Shown one piece after another: positions 55,176 through 64,000 of a stretch of DNA of 64,000 bases; the first letter of the stretch is position 1; each line of letters begins with the position of its first letter. Where the stretch lies: contig NZ_JAQQXS010000016.1 of NCBI RefSeq assembly GCF_028595305.1, forward strand, positions 1 through 64,000. The letters are read 5' to 3'. The stretch comes from Roseateles koreensis (lineage in GTDB: Bacteria; Pseudomonadota; Gammaproteobacteria; Burkholderiales; Burkholderiaceae_C). The notes beneath the pieces are model-generated. The model saw nothing but the letters and a program-made list of their open reading frames with translations. It had not been told where the DNA came from and did not search any database. A program made the position numbers and the translations under genes.

Positions 55176-58100
55176 TCACATACTGCGCCGGTATTGCCCG
55201 CCCACGGCGAACAAGGCGTCGGTGATCTGGCCCAGCGAACACACGCGCACGGCGTCCATCAGCACCTCGAACACATTGGCGTTGTCGATGACGGCTTGCT
55301 GAAGCCGCGCCAGCATGGCCGGGCAGGCCTGCGCGTGGCGGGTGTGGAAGTCGCCCAGGCGCTGCAACTGGCTTTGTTTTTCAGCCTCGGTCGAGCGGGC
55401 CAGTTCGATGGGGCCGGTGTCCGCGTCGCCCTTGGGGTTGCGGAAGGTGTTGACGCCGATGATGGGATATTCGCCAGTGTGCTTGAGCATCTCGTAGTGC
55501 ATGCTCTCTTCCTGGATCTTGCTGCGCTGGTAGCCGGTTTCCATGGCGCCCAGTACGCCGCCGCGTTCGGTGATTTTCTCGAACTCCTGCAGCACCATTT
55601 CTTCCACCAACTCGGTCAGCTCGTCAATGATGAACGCGCCTTGGCTGGGGTTCTCGTTCTTGGCCAGGCCCCATTCGCGGTTGATGATCATCTGGATTGC
55701 CATGGCACGCCGCACGCTCTCTTCGGTGGGCGTGGTGATGGCCTCGTCGAAGGCGTTGGTGTGCAGGCTGTTGCAGTTGTCGTAAATGGCGATCAGCGCC
55801 TGCAGCGTGGTGCGGATGTCGTTGAACTGGATCTCCTGGGCATGCAGGCTGCGGCCCGAGGTTTGAATGTGGTATTTCAGCTTTTGCGAGCGCTCGTTGG
55901 CGCCGTACTTCTCGCGCATCGCCACCGCCCAGATGCGGCGCGCCACGCGGCCCAGCACCGTGTATTCGGGGTCCATGCCGTTGCTGAAGAAGAAGCTCAG
56001 GTTTGGCGCGAAGTCGTCAATGTGCATGCCACGCGCCAGATACGCTTCAACAAAAGTGAAGCCGTTGGACAGCGTGAACGCCAGCTGGCTGATCGGGTTG
56101 GCGCCCGCCTCGGCAATGTGATAACCGCTGATCGAGACGGAGTAGAAGTTGCGCACGTCGTGGGCGACGAAATAGCTCGCCACATCGCCCATGACCTTGA
56201 GCGAGAACTCGGTCGAGAAGATGCAGGTGTTCTGGCCCTGGTCTTCTTTCAGGATGTCGGCCTGCACGGTGCCGCGCACATTGGCCAGCACCCAGGCGCG
56301 GATTTTGGCGGCCTCGGCGGCATCGGGGGCGCGGCCATTCTCGGCCTCGAATTTCTCAAGATTCTGGTCGATGGCAGTGTTCATGAACATCGCCAGAATG
56401 CTGGGTGCGGGGCCGTTGATGGTCATTGAGACGGAAGTGCCGGGGTTGCACAGGTCAAAACCGTCGTACAACACTTTCATGTCGTCCAGCGTTGCGATGC
56501 TGACGCCCGAGTTACCCACCTTGCCGTAGATGTCGGGCCGCAGGTCGGGGTCGTTGCCGTACAGCGTGACCGAGTCAAAGGCGGTGGACAGGCGCTTGGC
56601 CGGCATGCCAGCCGATACCAGCTTGAAGCGCCGGTTGGTGCGAAAGGCATCGCCCTCGCCGGCGAACATGCGGGTCGGGTCTTCGCCCTCGCGCTTGAAG
56701 GCAAAAGTGCCGGCGGTGTAGGGGTAGCTGCCAGGCACGTTTTCCAGCATCAGCCACTGCAGCAATTCGCCGTGGCAGGCGTATTTAGGCAAGGCCACCT
56801 TGCGGATCTTGTTGCCGCTGAGCGAGGTGTGCGTCAGGCGGGTGCGCAGCTCTTTGTCACGCACCTTGACGACCAGTTCGTCGCCCGCATAACTCTCTAC
56901 CAAAGCAGGCCACTGCTGCAGCAACTGCCGGCTGTCCAGGGTCAGATGGGCTTCGCGTTGTGCGGCCAATGCGTCCAGCTGATGGGCGACCGAGTCGCCC
57001 AGCGCGTCGCGCTTGGCCTCGGCCTGCCCGGCCGCAAGCATTGCCTGGCTGGCGCGCAGTTGTTGCAGTTCGCGGGCGAGCTTGGCTTGCTGGCGCGCCT
57101 GCTTTTTGTAGGCGCGCACCGTGTCGGCAATTTCTGCCAGGTAACGCACTCGGGCGCCGGGCACCACCGGTGTTTGGTGGGTGCTGTGGCGGGTGGCTGC
57201 CAGGGGCAGGCGCCCAGCGTGCAAGGGCAGGCCGAGCGACTGCAGGCGCTGCTTGACGGCCTGGTAGAGGGCGGTCACGCCGTCGTCGTTGAATCGGCTG
57301 GCCATGGTGCCGAACACCGGCATGGCCTCGGGCATCACACCAAAGGCTTCGCGGTTGCGCTGCACTTGTTTGGCCACGTCGCGCAGGGCGTCCAGGGCGC
57401 CCTTGCGGTCGAACTTGTTGATGGCCACGAATTCGGCAAAGTCCAGCATGTCGATTTTTTCGAGCTGGCTGGCGGCGCCGAACTCGGGCGTCATCACATA
57501 CATCGGCACATCCACCAGCGGCACAATGGCGGCGTCGCCCTGGCCGATGCCGGAGGTCTCGACAATGATCAGATCGAAGCCTGCCAACTGGGTGGCGGCC
57601 AGCACATCGGGCAGCGCGGCGCTGATCTCGCTGCCGGTGTCGCGTGTGGCCAGTGAGCGCATATAGACCTTGGGGCCGTCGTTCCACGGAGAAATCGCGT
57701 TCATGCGGATGCGGTCGCCCAGCAGTGCGCCCCCGCTCTTGCGGCGCGAAGGGTCGATGCTGATCACGGCGATCTTCAGCGCATCGTCCTGATCGAGGCG
57801 CAGGCGGCGGATCAACTCATCGGTCAGGCTGCTCTTGCCCGCGCCGCCGGTGCCGGTGATGCCCAGCACGGGCGTTTTCACCGCAGCGGCTTGCTGGCGC
57901 AATTCACCCAATAGCGGCTCACTGATGCGGCCGGCCTCGAGTGCGGTGATGAGTTGGGCCAGTTGGCGCCAGGCGGCGGGGCTGTGGCCTCGCACGGCCG
58001 CCAACTGGGCCGGTGCATGCACCGCCAAGTCGACGTCGGCGCGCATCACCATCTCGCCGATCATGCCGGCCAGGCCCATGCGTTGGCCGTCTTCGGGGCT

Positions 58101-58487
58101 GTAGATGCGGCTCACGCCGTAGCGCTGCAGTTCGCTGATTTCTTCCGGCACGATCACGCCGCCGCCGCCGCCGAACACCTGGATGTGGGCGCCGCCGCGC
58201 TCCTTCAGCAGGTCGACGATGTATTTGAAGTATTCGACATGGCCGCCCTGGTAGGAGCTGATGGCGATGCCTTGCACGTCTTCTTGCAGCGCGGCGGTAA
58301 CCACCTCTTCCACCGAGCGGTTGTGGCCCAGGTGAATCACCTCGGCCCCCATGCCTTGCAGGATCCGCCGCATGATGTTGATGGCCGCGTCGTGCCCGTC
58401 GAACAAGGCGGCCGCGGTGACGAAGCGCACTTTGTGGCGGGGCTTGTAGCTGGCCAGGGCTTTGAATTCGGCGGAAAGGTCGGTCAT
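55176..58487 (-). CDS. icmF: Fused isobutyryl-CoA mutase IcmF
   Basis: 1103 residues joining three parts. An N-terminal B12-binding domain has DGHDAAIN (30-37). A MeaI-type G-protein chaperone has the P-loop GTGGAGKS (212-219) and NKFD (357-360). A C-terminal acyl-CoA mutase barrel (from about 540) has [18 protein letters not shown], where Phe before AGEG marks isobutyryl-CoA over methylmalonyl-CoA use. It interconverts isobutyryl-CoA and n-butyryl-CoA with adenosylcobalamin. AGGAGA precedes ATG 58487. It is divergent from an AraC-family gene (140 bases between), a likely regulator. Confidence 0.96.
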   Translation of the reverse strand: MTDLSAEFKALASYKPRHKVRFVTAAALFDGHDAAINIMRRILQGMGAEVIHLGHNRSVEEVVTAALQEDVQGIAISSYQGGHVEYFKYIVDLLKERGGAHIQVFGGGGGVIVPEEISELQRYGVSRIYSPEDGQRMGLAGMIGEMVMRADVDLAVHAPAQLAAVRGHSPAAWRQLAQLITALEAGRISEPLLGELRQQAAAVKTPVLGITGTGGAGKSSLTDELIRRLRLDQDDALKIAVISIDPSRRKSGGALLGDRIRMNAISPWNDGPKVYMRSLATRDTGSEISAALPDVLAATQLAGFDLIIVETSGIGQGDAAIVPLVDVPMYVMTPEFGAASQLEKIDMLDFAEFVAINKFDRKGALDALRDVAKQVQRNREAFGVMPEAMPVFGTMASRFNDDGVTALYQAVKQRLQSLGLPLHAGRLPLAATRHSTHQTPVVPGARVRYLAEIADTVRAYKKQARQQAKLARELQQLRASQAMLAAGQAEAKRDALGDSVAHQLDALAAQREAHLTLDSRQLLQQWPALVESYAGDELVVKVRDKELRTRLTHTSLSGNKIRKVALPKYACHGELLQWLMLENVPGSYPYTAGTFAFKREGEDPTRMFAGEGDAFRTNRRFKLVSAGMPAKRLSTAFDSVTLYGNDPDLRPDIYGKVGNSGVSIATLDDMKVLYDGFDLCNPGTSVSMTINGPAPSILAMFMNTAIDQNLEKFEAENGRAPDAAEAAKIRAWVLANVRGTVQADILKEDQGQNTCIFSTEFSLKVMGDVASYFVAHDVRNFYSVSISGYHIAEAGANPISQLAFTLSNGFTFVEAYLARGMHIDDFAPNLSFFFSNGMDPEYTVLGRVARRIWAVAMREKYGANERSQKLKYHIQTSGRSLHAQEIQFNDIRTTLQALIAIYDNCNSLHTNAFDEAITTPTEESVRRAMAIQMIINREWGLAKNENPSQGAFIIDELTELVEEMVLQEFEKITERGGVLGAMETGYQRSKIQEESMHYEMLKHTGEYPIIGVNTFRNPKGDADTGPIELARSTEAEKQSQLQRLGDFHTRHAQACPAMLARLQQAVIDNANVFEVLMDAVRVCSLGQITDALFAVGGQYRRSM

Positions 58488-58627
58488 GGTCGGTCTCCTG
58501 ATCCCCACAATATAGGCAGCTTTGCCTGGCTTGGAAATGGCTGGGCCGGTCAGTGCTTTGGTGTTTTTTGTCAATTTGGTTGACGCGGTGCTGATACGCT
58601 TGCCTGCCTTCAGAACCCCTGTTCCAA

Positions 58628-59710
58628 ATGAACCACGTGCGCGCTACTGCCGAAAAAGTCACCGTTGAAAGAGACACCGTTTCGATGTATTTCGCCAATG
58701 CGGCACTGCGTCATTTGACGCCGGTTGCGCGCGAGCGGGTTTTGGGCGAATTGGACATTCCTGAGTCCTGGCTCGGCGTGCCGCACGCGCGCATGCAGGC
58801 GGCGACCTTTTCCGCCTTATGGCTGGCGGTGGCGCGGGAGTTGGACGACGAATTCTTCGGCCTCGGCCGCCGTGCCATGAAGGTGGGCAGCTTTGCCCTG
58901 CTGTGCCAGGCGGTGTTGCATTGCGAGAACCTGGAGCGCGCCATCAAGCGCATGCTGCGCGGCTTCAGCGTATTTTTGGACGATTTGCAGCTGAGCCTGA
59001 CGCAAGAGGGGGATGAGGCGCGGGTGCATCTGCGCAACGGCATCGCCGATGAGGCCGACCGGCGCTTTGCCGATGAAACCCTGCTGGTGCTGATCCACGG
59101 CCTGATGTGCTGGCTGGCCGGGCGCCGCATCGAGCTGCTGCGGGTGGACTTTGCCCACGCCCGGCCCGCGCATGTGGCGGAGTACACGGCGATGTTTTCC
59201 AAAAATCTGAGCTTCGACGCCGCGCACACGGTGATGGGTTTTGACGCTCAATTGCTGGTCGCGCCGGTGGTGCAGAACAGCCAGGGCTTGCAGCGCTTTT
59301 TGCAGACCGCGCCACAGTCGGTGGTGCTGAAGTACAAGAATGAAGACAGCTGGACCGCGCGGGTGCGGCGGCGGCTGCGGGCCTGCCAGACCGCCGAGTC
59401 CTTGGGCGACTGGCCGCGTTTTGAGGCGATGGCGCAGGAGATGGGCCAGCCGCCCACCACCTTTCGCCGCCGCTTGGAGGCCGAGGGCAGCCGCTATCAA
59501 GGCATCAAGGACCAACTGCGCAACGAATGGGCGATTGAGCGCCTGAGCACCAGCACAATGAGTTTGGACGAGATGGCTGCCCATCTGGGTTTTCACGACG
59601 CCAGCGCCTTTCATCGGGCCTTCAGTCGCTGGAACGGTGTGCAACCCGGGGAATACCGGCGCCGACGCCTGGCCGCGTCTGAGGCGGTCATGGCGGCGCG
59701 CAGCCCATGA
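58628..59710 (+). CDS. AraC-family transcriptional regulator
   Basis: 360 residues: an N-terminal AraC ligand-binding region of the PF12625 kind (about 25-215) and a C-terminal pair of helix-turn-helix motifs, ending [20 protein letters not shown] (about 314-333) and [10 protein letters not shown]. Regulators of this type often control fatty-acid or branched-chain catabolism genes beside them, so control of icmF is plausible. Start ATG 58628; an internal ATG at 58685 is possible. It ends just before a terminator that mainly serves the opposite strand. Confidence 0.93.
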   Translation: MNHVRATAEKVTVERDTVSMYFANAALRHLTPVARERVLGELDIPESWLGVPHARMQAATFSALWLAVARELDDEFFGLGRRAMKVGSFALLCQAVLHCENLERAIKRMLRGFSVFLDDLQLSLTQEGDEARVHLRNGIADEADRRFADETLLVLIHGLMCWLAGRRIELLRVDFAHARPAHVAEYTAMFSKNLSFDAAHTVMGFDAQLLVAPVVQNSQGLQRFLQTAPQSVVLKYKNEDSWTARVRRRLRACQTAESLGDWPRFEAMAQEMGQPPTTFRRRLEAEGSRYQGIKDQLRNEWAIERLSTSTMSLDEMAAHLGFHDASAFHRAFSRWNGVQPGEYRRRRLAASEAVMAARSP

Positions 59711-59742
59711 AAAAAGGCGGTGCGTTTTTGGCCGCACCGCCT
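59711..59742 (-). terminator. Terminator of the TonB receptor gene
   Basis: AGGCGGTGCG 59715-59724 pairs exactly with CGCACCGCCT 59733-59742. Read on the - strand the stem is followed by a run of T (59715 to 59711 and on), so it ends the receptor transcript. On the + strand it lies right after the AraC gene stop without a T-run. Confidence 0.88.
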
Positions 59743-59785
59743 GTCAAAGGTTCGCTATGAACAGGCCCGAACGGGCCTTGGGTCA

Positions 59786-62422
59786 TCAGAGCTTGTAAGA
59801 CAAACCCACGTTGAAGCGACGGCCGAACTGGAAGTCGTTCTGGTAGTAGGGGTTGACCGGGTCGGTGTAGGTGACCTTCTGGTTGGTCAGGTTCTCGACC
59901 CCGAAGCGCAGTTGTACATGCGAGTTCAGCTGTTGCGACAGGTTCAGCGAGGCCCAGGTTTCAGCCCCGTTGATCTGGAACGCGGTGGAGTCCCAGGTCG
60001 GTGCGCGGTTGTAGGCGCTGTGTGCGTTGACTGCCAGGCGGGCTTCGAAGCCATTGCGCTCGTACCACAGCGTCAGGCCGCCGTTGTGCTTCATCAGGCC
60101 GTTGGTGGCGATGGGCGTGAAGGTCGAGCCACTCTTGTCGCCGTTCTCCTGGATGTTGCTGTCGGTATAGGTGTAGTTCGCCGCCAGACCCAGGCCATTG
60201 AAGGGCTCGGGCAGGGTGGTGAAGGCCTGTTGGTAGATCAGCTCGATGCCGTCCACATGGCCGCCGTCGCGGTTCACCTGCTGGGTAAAGTAGGCCTTCT
60301 GGCCGTTGTAGGTGCCCGCCACCGAGGCGATGCCGATGTAGTCGCTGATGTCCTTGTAGAACACGCCCACCGAGACCAGATTGCCCTTGCCGAAGTAGTG
60401 CTGGAAGGCCAGATCCACCTGGTTGGCCATCATGGGCTTGAGCTGCGGGTTGCCGCCGGAGATGGTGGTCGGGTTGACGCCGTTCTTGTCGATGTTGACA
60501 ACATGGGCGTCGTTCATCACGTCCAGCGGCGCACGCGACATGGCGCGGGCCACGCCGAAGCGGACCTGGTTCACATCGTTGTCGTCCAGGTTCAGGATCA
60601 GATTCAGGCTGGGCAGGAAGCGGGTGTAGCTGGTGCCGTCTGACACCGGCGTGGGCGCGCCGCCATTGACTTGCTCATTGCCATAACCGGTCTGCGTGGT
60701 GTGGACCAGGCGGGCGCCCACATTGCCGCGGTAGCTCAGGCCACCAAAAGCGGTACCGGCCAGGTCGCCCTGCACGAACACGGCGGTATTGCTCTCCTTG
60801 GCACGCCAGTCTTGCTGCACCAGATCGCTGGTGGTGGCGGTGCGGCCATCGGCGCTCAAGGCGCTGCTGCCGAAGTACTTGCCCACGGTGTCGGCAAAAC
60901 CGCCCTTGAACTCGATGAAGTCGGGCCGGCCAGCCACGCTGACGCGCTGGAACTCTGAGGTTGGGATCGTGGCCGTGCCGTAGTCCCAGGAGACCTGGTT
61001 GTAGGACTTTTCACGCTGGGTTGCGCGCAGGCCGAACTTCAGCTTGACCATATCGCCCCAGTCGACAAAGCGGCTGGCGCTCAGCGATTGCGAGTTGAGC
61101 GAGTCATGCAGCTTTCCGGCGTAGGTGGGGCCCCAGGTCTCGCTGACCGAGTTGGCGTAGTTGGCCGGGTTGCCGGTGTCCTGGCTGAAGCCATAGGTCA
61201 TCCAGCCGTCTTTCGGGAAGTTCCAGTTGACCGAGCCGGACTGCAGCATGGTCATGTTCACCGCGCTCCACATTGTGTCGCGGGTGGCGGTCGAGCCGGC
61301 GATATCGCCCTCGAACTGCCAGTCGCCGGTCTTGAACTTGCCGTTGACACCGCCGGCGAAGTTGGTCATGTCCTGCTTCCACTGGGCGTTGATGGTGTCC
61401 ATATTGACGCCAGACACGGTGGCGCCCGTCACATAGCCACCGTCCACCGTGTAGTTGCTGTAGGCGCCGCTCTGCCAGCCATTCCAGTTGCCCACATTGC
61501 TCTGGACGTGGATGATCTGCGGCTCCAGGATGTTGGAGCGGGCGTAGTACACATCACCGGTCAGGGCCAGGTCGGCGCTGGGCTTGTACTCCAGCTTGCC
61601 GAGCACGCTGGAGCGCTTGTCGGTGCCCTTCTTGACACTGTTCTGGAAGCCCCAGGGCGTCTTGCTCACCGTGGTGCCGGGCAGCACGCCGGAGTTGTTC
61701 TCGTTGAAGCCCCAGTTGTTCGTGCGGTCTTCCAGCGAGGGCTGGTCGTAGTAGCTGAAGGCCAGGGCCACGCCCAACTTGTTGTCGGCGAATTGGTCGA
61801 TGTACACGCCGCCCAAACGCGGGGCGTACTTCTTTGCGCCGTCGATGTCGCTGGCCAGTTGGTAGTACAGCGCGTCGGCCTTCAGCGAGAGCTGGCGCGT
61901 CTTGTAGGCCAGGGGTTGCACGGTCTGCAGGTCGATGGTGGTGGCGATGCCGCCTTCCACCAACTCCGCAGACTGGGTCTTGTAGACCGTGGCACCCGAC
62001 ACCGACTCCGACGGGAACATCTCAAAGCGCACAGCGCGGTCAGGTTCGGAGGACGCAAACTCGCGGCCGTTCAGCGTGGCGCCGACAAAGCGCGGGCCTA
62101 GACCCCGTGCCACGATCTGGCTGGCGTTGCCGCGGTCAATGCCGGCAGACAAGCCGGGCAGGCGAGCCAGCGATTCGGCGATCGTGGTGTCAGGCAGCTT
62201 GCCGATGTCTTCGGAGGAGATCACCTCCACCATGCCGTTGCTCGCTTCCTTGGCTTCCAGGGCGCTGCGCACCGAAGCGCGGATACCGGTCACCGTGACG
62301 GTTTCAAGGGCCTGTTTGTCGGGCGCTTGCTGGGCTTGTGCCTGAGCCTGGACGCTCAGGGCGGCTGGCGCCAGAAACAGGGCGTGAATCAGCCAAGCGA
62401 GTTTCTTTTGTTTCATCTGCAT
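59786..62422 (-). CDS. TonB-dependent receptor, carbohydrate-type
   Basis: 878 residues with a signal peptide (ALSVQAQAQAQ, to about 27), a TonB box-like TVTVTGIRASV near 42-52, a plug with ISSEDIGKLPDTTIAESLARLPG and GNASQIVARGLGPRFVGATL, and a large barrel ending in SYKL. The plug pattern is that of the large group of TonB receptors used for oligosaccharides in Caulobacter, Xanthomonas and Roseateles relatives. The actual substrate is unknown. No sugar enzymes are visible beside it; more may lie to the right. ATG 62422 follows GGAAGAGAC; ATG 62416 is an alternative. Confidence 0.93.
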   Translation of the reverse strand: MQMKQKKLAWLIHALFLAPAALSVQAQAQAQQAPDKQALETVTVTGIRASVRSALEAKEASNGMVEVISSEDIGKLPDTTIAESLARLPGLSAGIDRGNASQIVARGLGPRFVGATLNGREFASSEPDRAVRFEMFPSESVSGATVYKTQSAELVEGGIATTIDLQTVQPLAYKTRQLSLKADALYYQLASDIDGAKKYAPRLGGVYIDQFADNKLGVALAFSYYDQPSLEDRTNNWGFNENNSGVLPGTTVSKTPWGFQNSVKKGTDKRSSVLGKLEYKPSADLALTGDVYYARSNILEPQIIHVQSNVGNWNGWQSGAYSNYTVDGGYVTGATVSGVNMDTINAQWKQDMTNFAGGVNGKFKTGDWQFEGDIAGSTATRDTMWSAVNMTMLQSGSVNWNFPKDGWMTYGFSQDTGNPANYANSVSETWGPTYAGKLHDSLNSQSLSASRFVDWGDMVKLKFGLRATQREKSYNQVSWDYGTATIPTSEFQRVSVAGRPDFIEFKGGFADTVGKYFGSSALSADGRTATTSDLVQQDWRAKESNTAVFVQGDLAGTAFGGLSYRGNVGARLVHTTQTGYGNEQVNGGAPTPVSDGTSYTRFLPSLNLILNLDDNDVNQVRFGVARAMSRAPLDVMNDAHVVNIDKNGVNPTTISGGNPQLKPMMANQVDLAFQHYFGKGNLVSVGVFYKDISDYIGIASVAGTYNGQKAYFTQQVNRDGGHVDGIELIYQQAFTTLPEPFNGLGLAANYTYTDSNIQENGDKSGSTFTPIATNGLMKHNGGLTLWYERNGFEARLAVNAHSAYNRAPTWDSTAFQINGAETWASLNLSQQLNSHVQLRFGVENLTNQKVTYTDPVNPYYQNDFQFGRRFNVGLSYKL

Positions 62423-63069
62423 GATGTCTCTTCCGTTCTTTTAGGAGGCAGGGCGCGCCGTGCCTGGATATTGAAGGGTGCAATACCGCACTGTCGGTGC
62501 AGTGCTTGGCGGAATACTAAGGAAGGCTCACATGCCGCGTGTATCACTTTATTAGTCGGATATATGTGCAATTCGGATAGCTTGAAGGGCTGGGGGGTGA
62601 CGCCCGGGCGGCGAGGGCCTGCAGGCCGCATGAACACACGGTGGCGCGGCAAAGTGTTGCGCTCAAACCATAGTAGTTACCCGATTAACCCGACGGGCGA
62701 ATAGGTCAGCGCGCTGAGTTTGATTTGTCAGAACTTCATACCGTCAATGGGCGTGAAAACAGCGCTGAAGTTTCTCGAGCATGTTGATGCCCGAAAAATA
62801 GTTGCCGCCTTGACGGCGCCTCCCACGCATTGCGCCCCTATTTTTTTGCTAACCCAGGATTGGCGCCGAATTCACCGCATCGACAGACCTTTGTCGAACG
62901 CTGTTGCCGTGCAAATGCCCTCGGCCTTGCGGTGCGACCGCACGAAAGACACCCGCCCAGCGCCCAGGGGGCGTGCGGCACAAATCGGCACGGCTGCGAG
63001 TTGTCGTGATGTTGTTATCGGTTTTGACGCAAACCTTTAATCGAGGTGATGGTCATTTTTGTCATTTAG
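62423..63069. other. Long non-coding stretch upstream of the TonB receptor
   Basis: 647 bases without a convincing gene. A hairpin-type palindrome, GCACTG 62488-62493 with CAGTGC 62500-62505, lies about 65 bases before the receptor start and could be an operator. An ORF at 62720-63040 (+) has no recognisable features and is not called. The 3' part borders the PEP-CTERM remnant. Confidence 0.5.
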
Positions 63070-63470
63070 TTGGCCCTGTACGTGGACTCTCTTGCCGCAG
63101 CAGTGCCCGAGTCGGCCAGCTACGGCTTGATGCTGGCGGGTCTGGGTGTCATGGGCTTTGTCGCACGACGCCGTGCCGCCACCGCCGCCACTGGTTCCGT
63201 CACCTTTTTGGGATCCGGGCAGCTACGCCTTCAACAGTGCCACGGACTGGAATCAATGGAAGTACGTGTCGGACGGCCTGGGTGGCACGATCGGCGTGAA
63301 GTACGGCGTCAGCGCTGGCTACAGCACCTGGGACGGGTCGGCCGCTGGTGTGCAGCCCATGGCTCCACGGCCGACAGCGTTGGCAACAGCTCCTTTCAGG
63401 TCTTTACGTTGGCTCTCTGGCCGCCGTGGCATTTACCGCACGCCGGCGCTCGCAAAAGCGGGCTTGATCA
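63070..63470 (+). pseudogene. Remains of a PEP-CTERM exported protein
   Basis: In the frame from 63070 the peptide AVPESASYGLMLAGLGVMGF followed by VARRR is a PEP-CTERM sorting signal: a Pro-Glu motif, a membrane helix and an Arg cluster. It normally ends a protein, but here the frame continues. Shortly after, a second frame (about 63190-63370) reads DPGSYAFNSATDWNQWKYVS and more secreted-protein-like sequence, and then a third frame takes over. The order (sorting tag before body) and frame changes show rearranged gene debris. Confidence 0.6.
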
Positions 63471-64000
63471 CGCACTGAAACTGCTGCGGCGCATGCCGAG
63501 TTCGCGCAAGATCTCCAGCATGGCGCTGGCGCCGGGCGAGAGGCGGTGGTTTTTACGGGTGACGATGCCGTACATATCCATGCGCACGCCCAGCTCAAAG
63601 GGCAGCACCGTCAGCAAGCCGGCGTCCAAGTGCGATTGCACCAGTTCGGTGGGCAAGGCCACCACCATATTGCTGCCCATCAGCAGCTGAGTGATGACGG
63701 GCAGGGCCAGGGTTTCAACCACCTCGGCGGGTTGATCCAGACCGTGCGAGAGAAATAGCGCGGTCAGGCGATCCCGCAAAATGCTGCCGCTGGGGGGCAA
63801 GATCCAGCCCTCTCGCGCCAGGTCGGCCAATTGCAGGGGCTCGCCCTGCGCCAGCGGGTGGCCCGCACGGGCGATCACCATGTGCGGCTCGTCGGTCAGG
63901 GGCTCAAAGTTCAGCACCGAGGCGGATTCGGTGTCCAAAATCCGCCCGATCACCAAGTCCAGCTCACCGGCCCGCAAGCGCTGGATCAACAGCTTGCTGG
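63468..64000 (-). CDS. LysR-family regulator, C-terminal part (cut by window edge)
   Basis: About 177 codons of the effector-binding domain are visible: LRAGELDLVIGRILDTESA, FEPLTDEPHMVIARAGHPLA, LADLAREGWILPPSGSILRD and ETLALPVITQLLMGSNMVVA. The N-terminal helix-turn-helix lies beyond base 64000. This version of the domain is close to the group that includes GbpR-like regulators of sugar and aromatic metabolism. The gene ends at 63468, inside the pseudogene debris on the other strand. Confidence 0.9.
   Translation of the reverse strand, partial: SKLLIQRLRAGELDLVIGRILDTESASVLNFEPLTDEPHMVIARAGHPLAQGEPLQLADLAREGWILPPSGSILRDRLTALFLSHGLDQPAEVVETLALPVITQLLMGSNMVVALPTELVQSHLDAGLLTVLPFELGVRMDMYGIVTRKNHRLSPGASAMLEILRELGMRRSSFSA

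Noticed and set aside
62720-63040. A 106-codon + strand ORF in the non-coding stretch upstream of the TonB receptor.
   Set aside because: No ribosome-binding site, no known motif, unusual composition for this genome. Left as non-coding.

Overview
The window is a chromosomal segment of a betaproteobacterium. Gene content and order (tuf, tRNA-Trp, secE, nusG, rplKAJL, rpoBC, the str, S10, spc and alpha ribosomal clusters, then dsbD), the arginine/glycine-rich extension of S3 and the high G+C codon use all point to Burkholderiales. The large sugar-type TonB receptor and the PEP-CTERM remnant fit the Leptothrix/Roseateles/Paucibacter side of that order, but that finer placement is inference.

Bases 1-36,330 are the transcription/translation core, all on the + strand apart from one gene. 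Order: tail of one tuf copy, tRNA-Trp, secE-nusG, rplKA-rplJL-rpoBC, rpsL-rpsG-fusA-tuf-rpsJ, rplC to rpsQ, rplN to rplO-secY-infA-rpmJ-rpsMKD-rpoA-rplQ. It is divided by visible signals: an rpoC terminator, a str promoter, a terminator and new promoter after rpsJ, a strong terminator after rpsQ, a spc promoter, and a terminator after rplQ. Two things interrupt the standard layout. A group IIC intron with its own maturase sits directly after the rpoC terminator and has rewritten the last codons of a convergent PIN-domain gene. A Prx5-type peroxiredoxin gene lies alone between the S10 and spc blocks.

Bases 36,500-46,230 are more mixed: dsbD, two initiator tRNA genes, a truncated ECF sigma factor, two SRPBCC-fold genes, a cupin gene, an orphan torT-like gene, an arsenic cluster (arsR, low-molecular-weight-phosphatase-type arsC, and an aquaporin in place of a pump), a sulfate-binding protein gene and nikR.

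Bases 46,230-55,140 look metal- and efflux-related. Downstream of nikR a near-perfect 27-bp palindrome of NikR type overlaps a sigma-70 promoter in front of a TonB-dependent receptor, which suggests nickel-controlled outer-membrane uptake. A convergent, translationally coupled tripartite export operon follows (NodT-type outer-membrane factor, MacA, MacB). Then come an outer-membrane protein with a Cys-rich mature N-terminus and a small exported Cys/His protein.

Bases 55,170-64,000 carry icmF (fused B12-dependent isobutyryl-CoA mutase) divergent from an AraC-family regulator, a second TonB receptor of carbohydrate type with its own terminator, degraded remains of a PEP-CTERM exported protein, and the C-terminal half of a LysR regulator cut by the window edge.

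No complete DNA transposon, prophage or CRISPR array was seen. The clearest candidates for unusual biology are the intron/PIN junction, the NikR-type operator with its TonB receptor, the pumpless ars operon, and the isolated peroxiredoxin.
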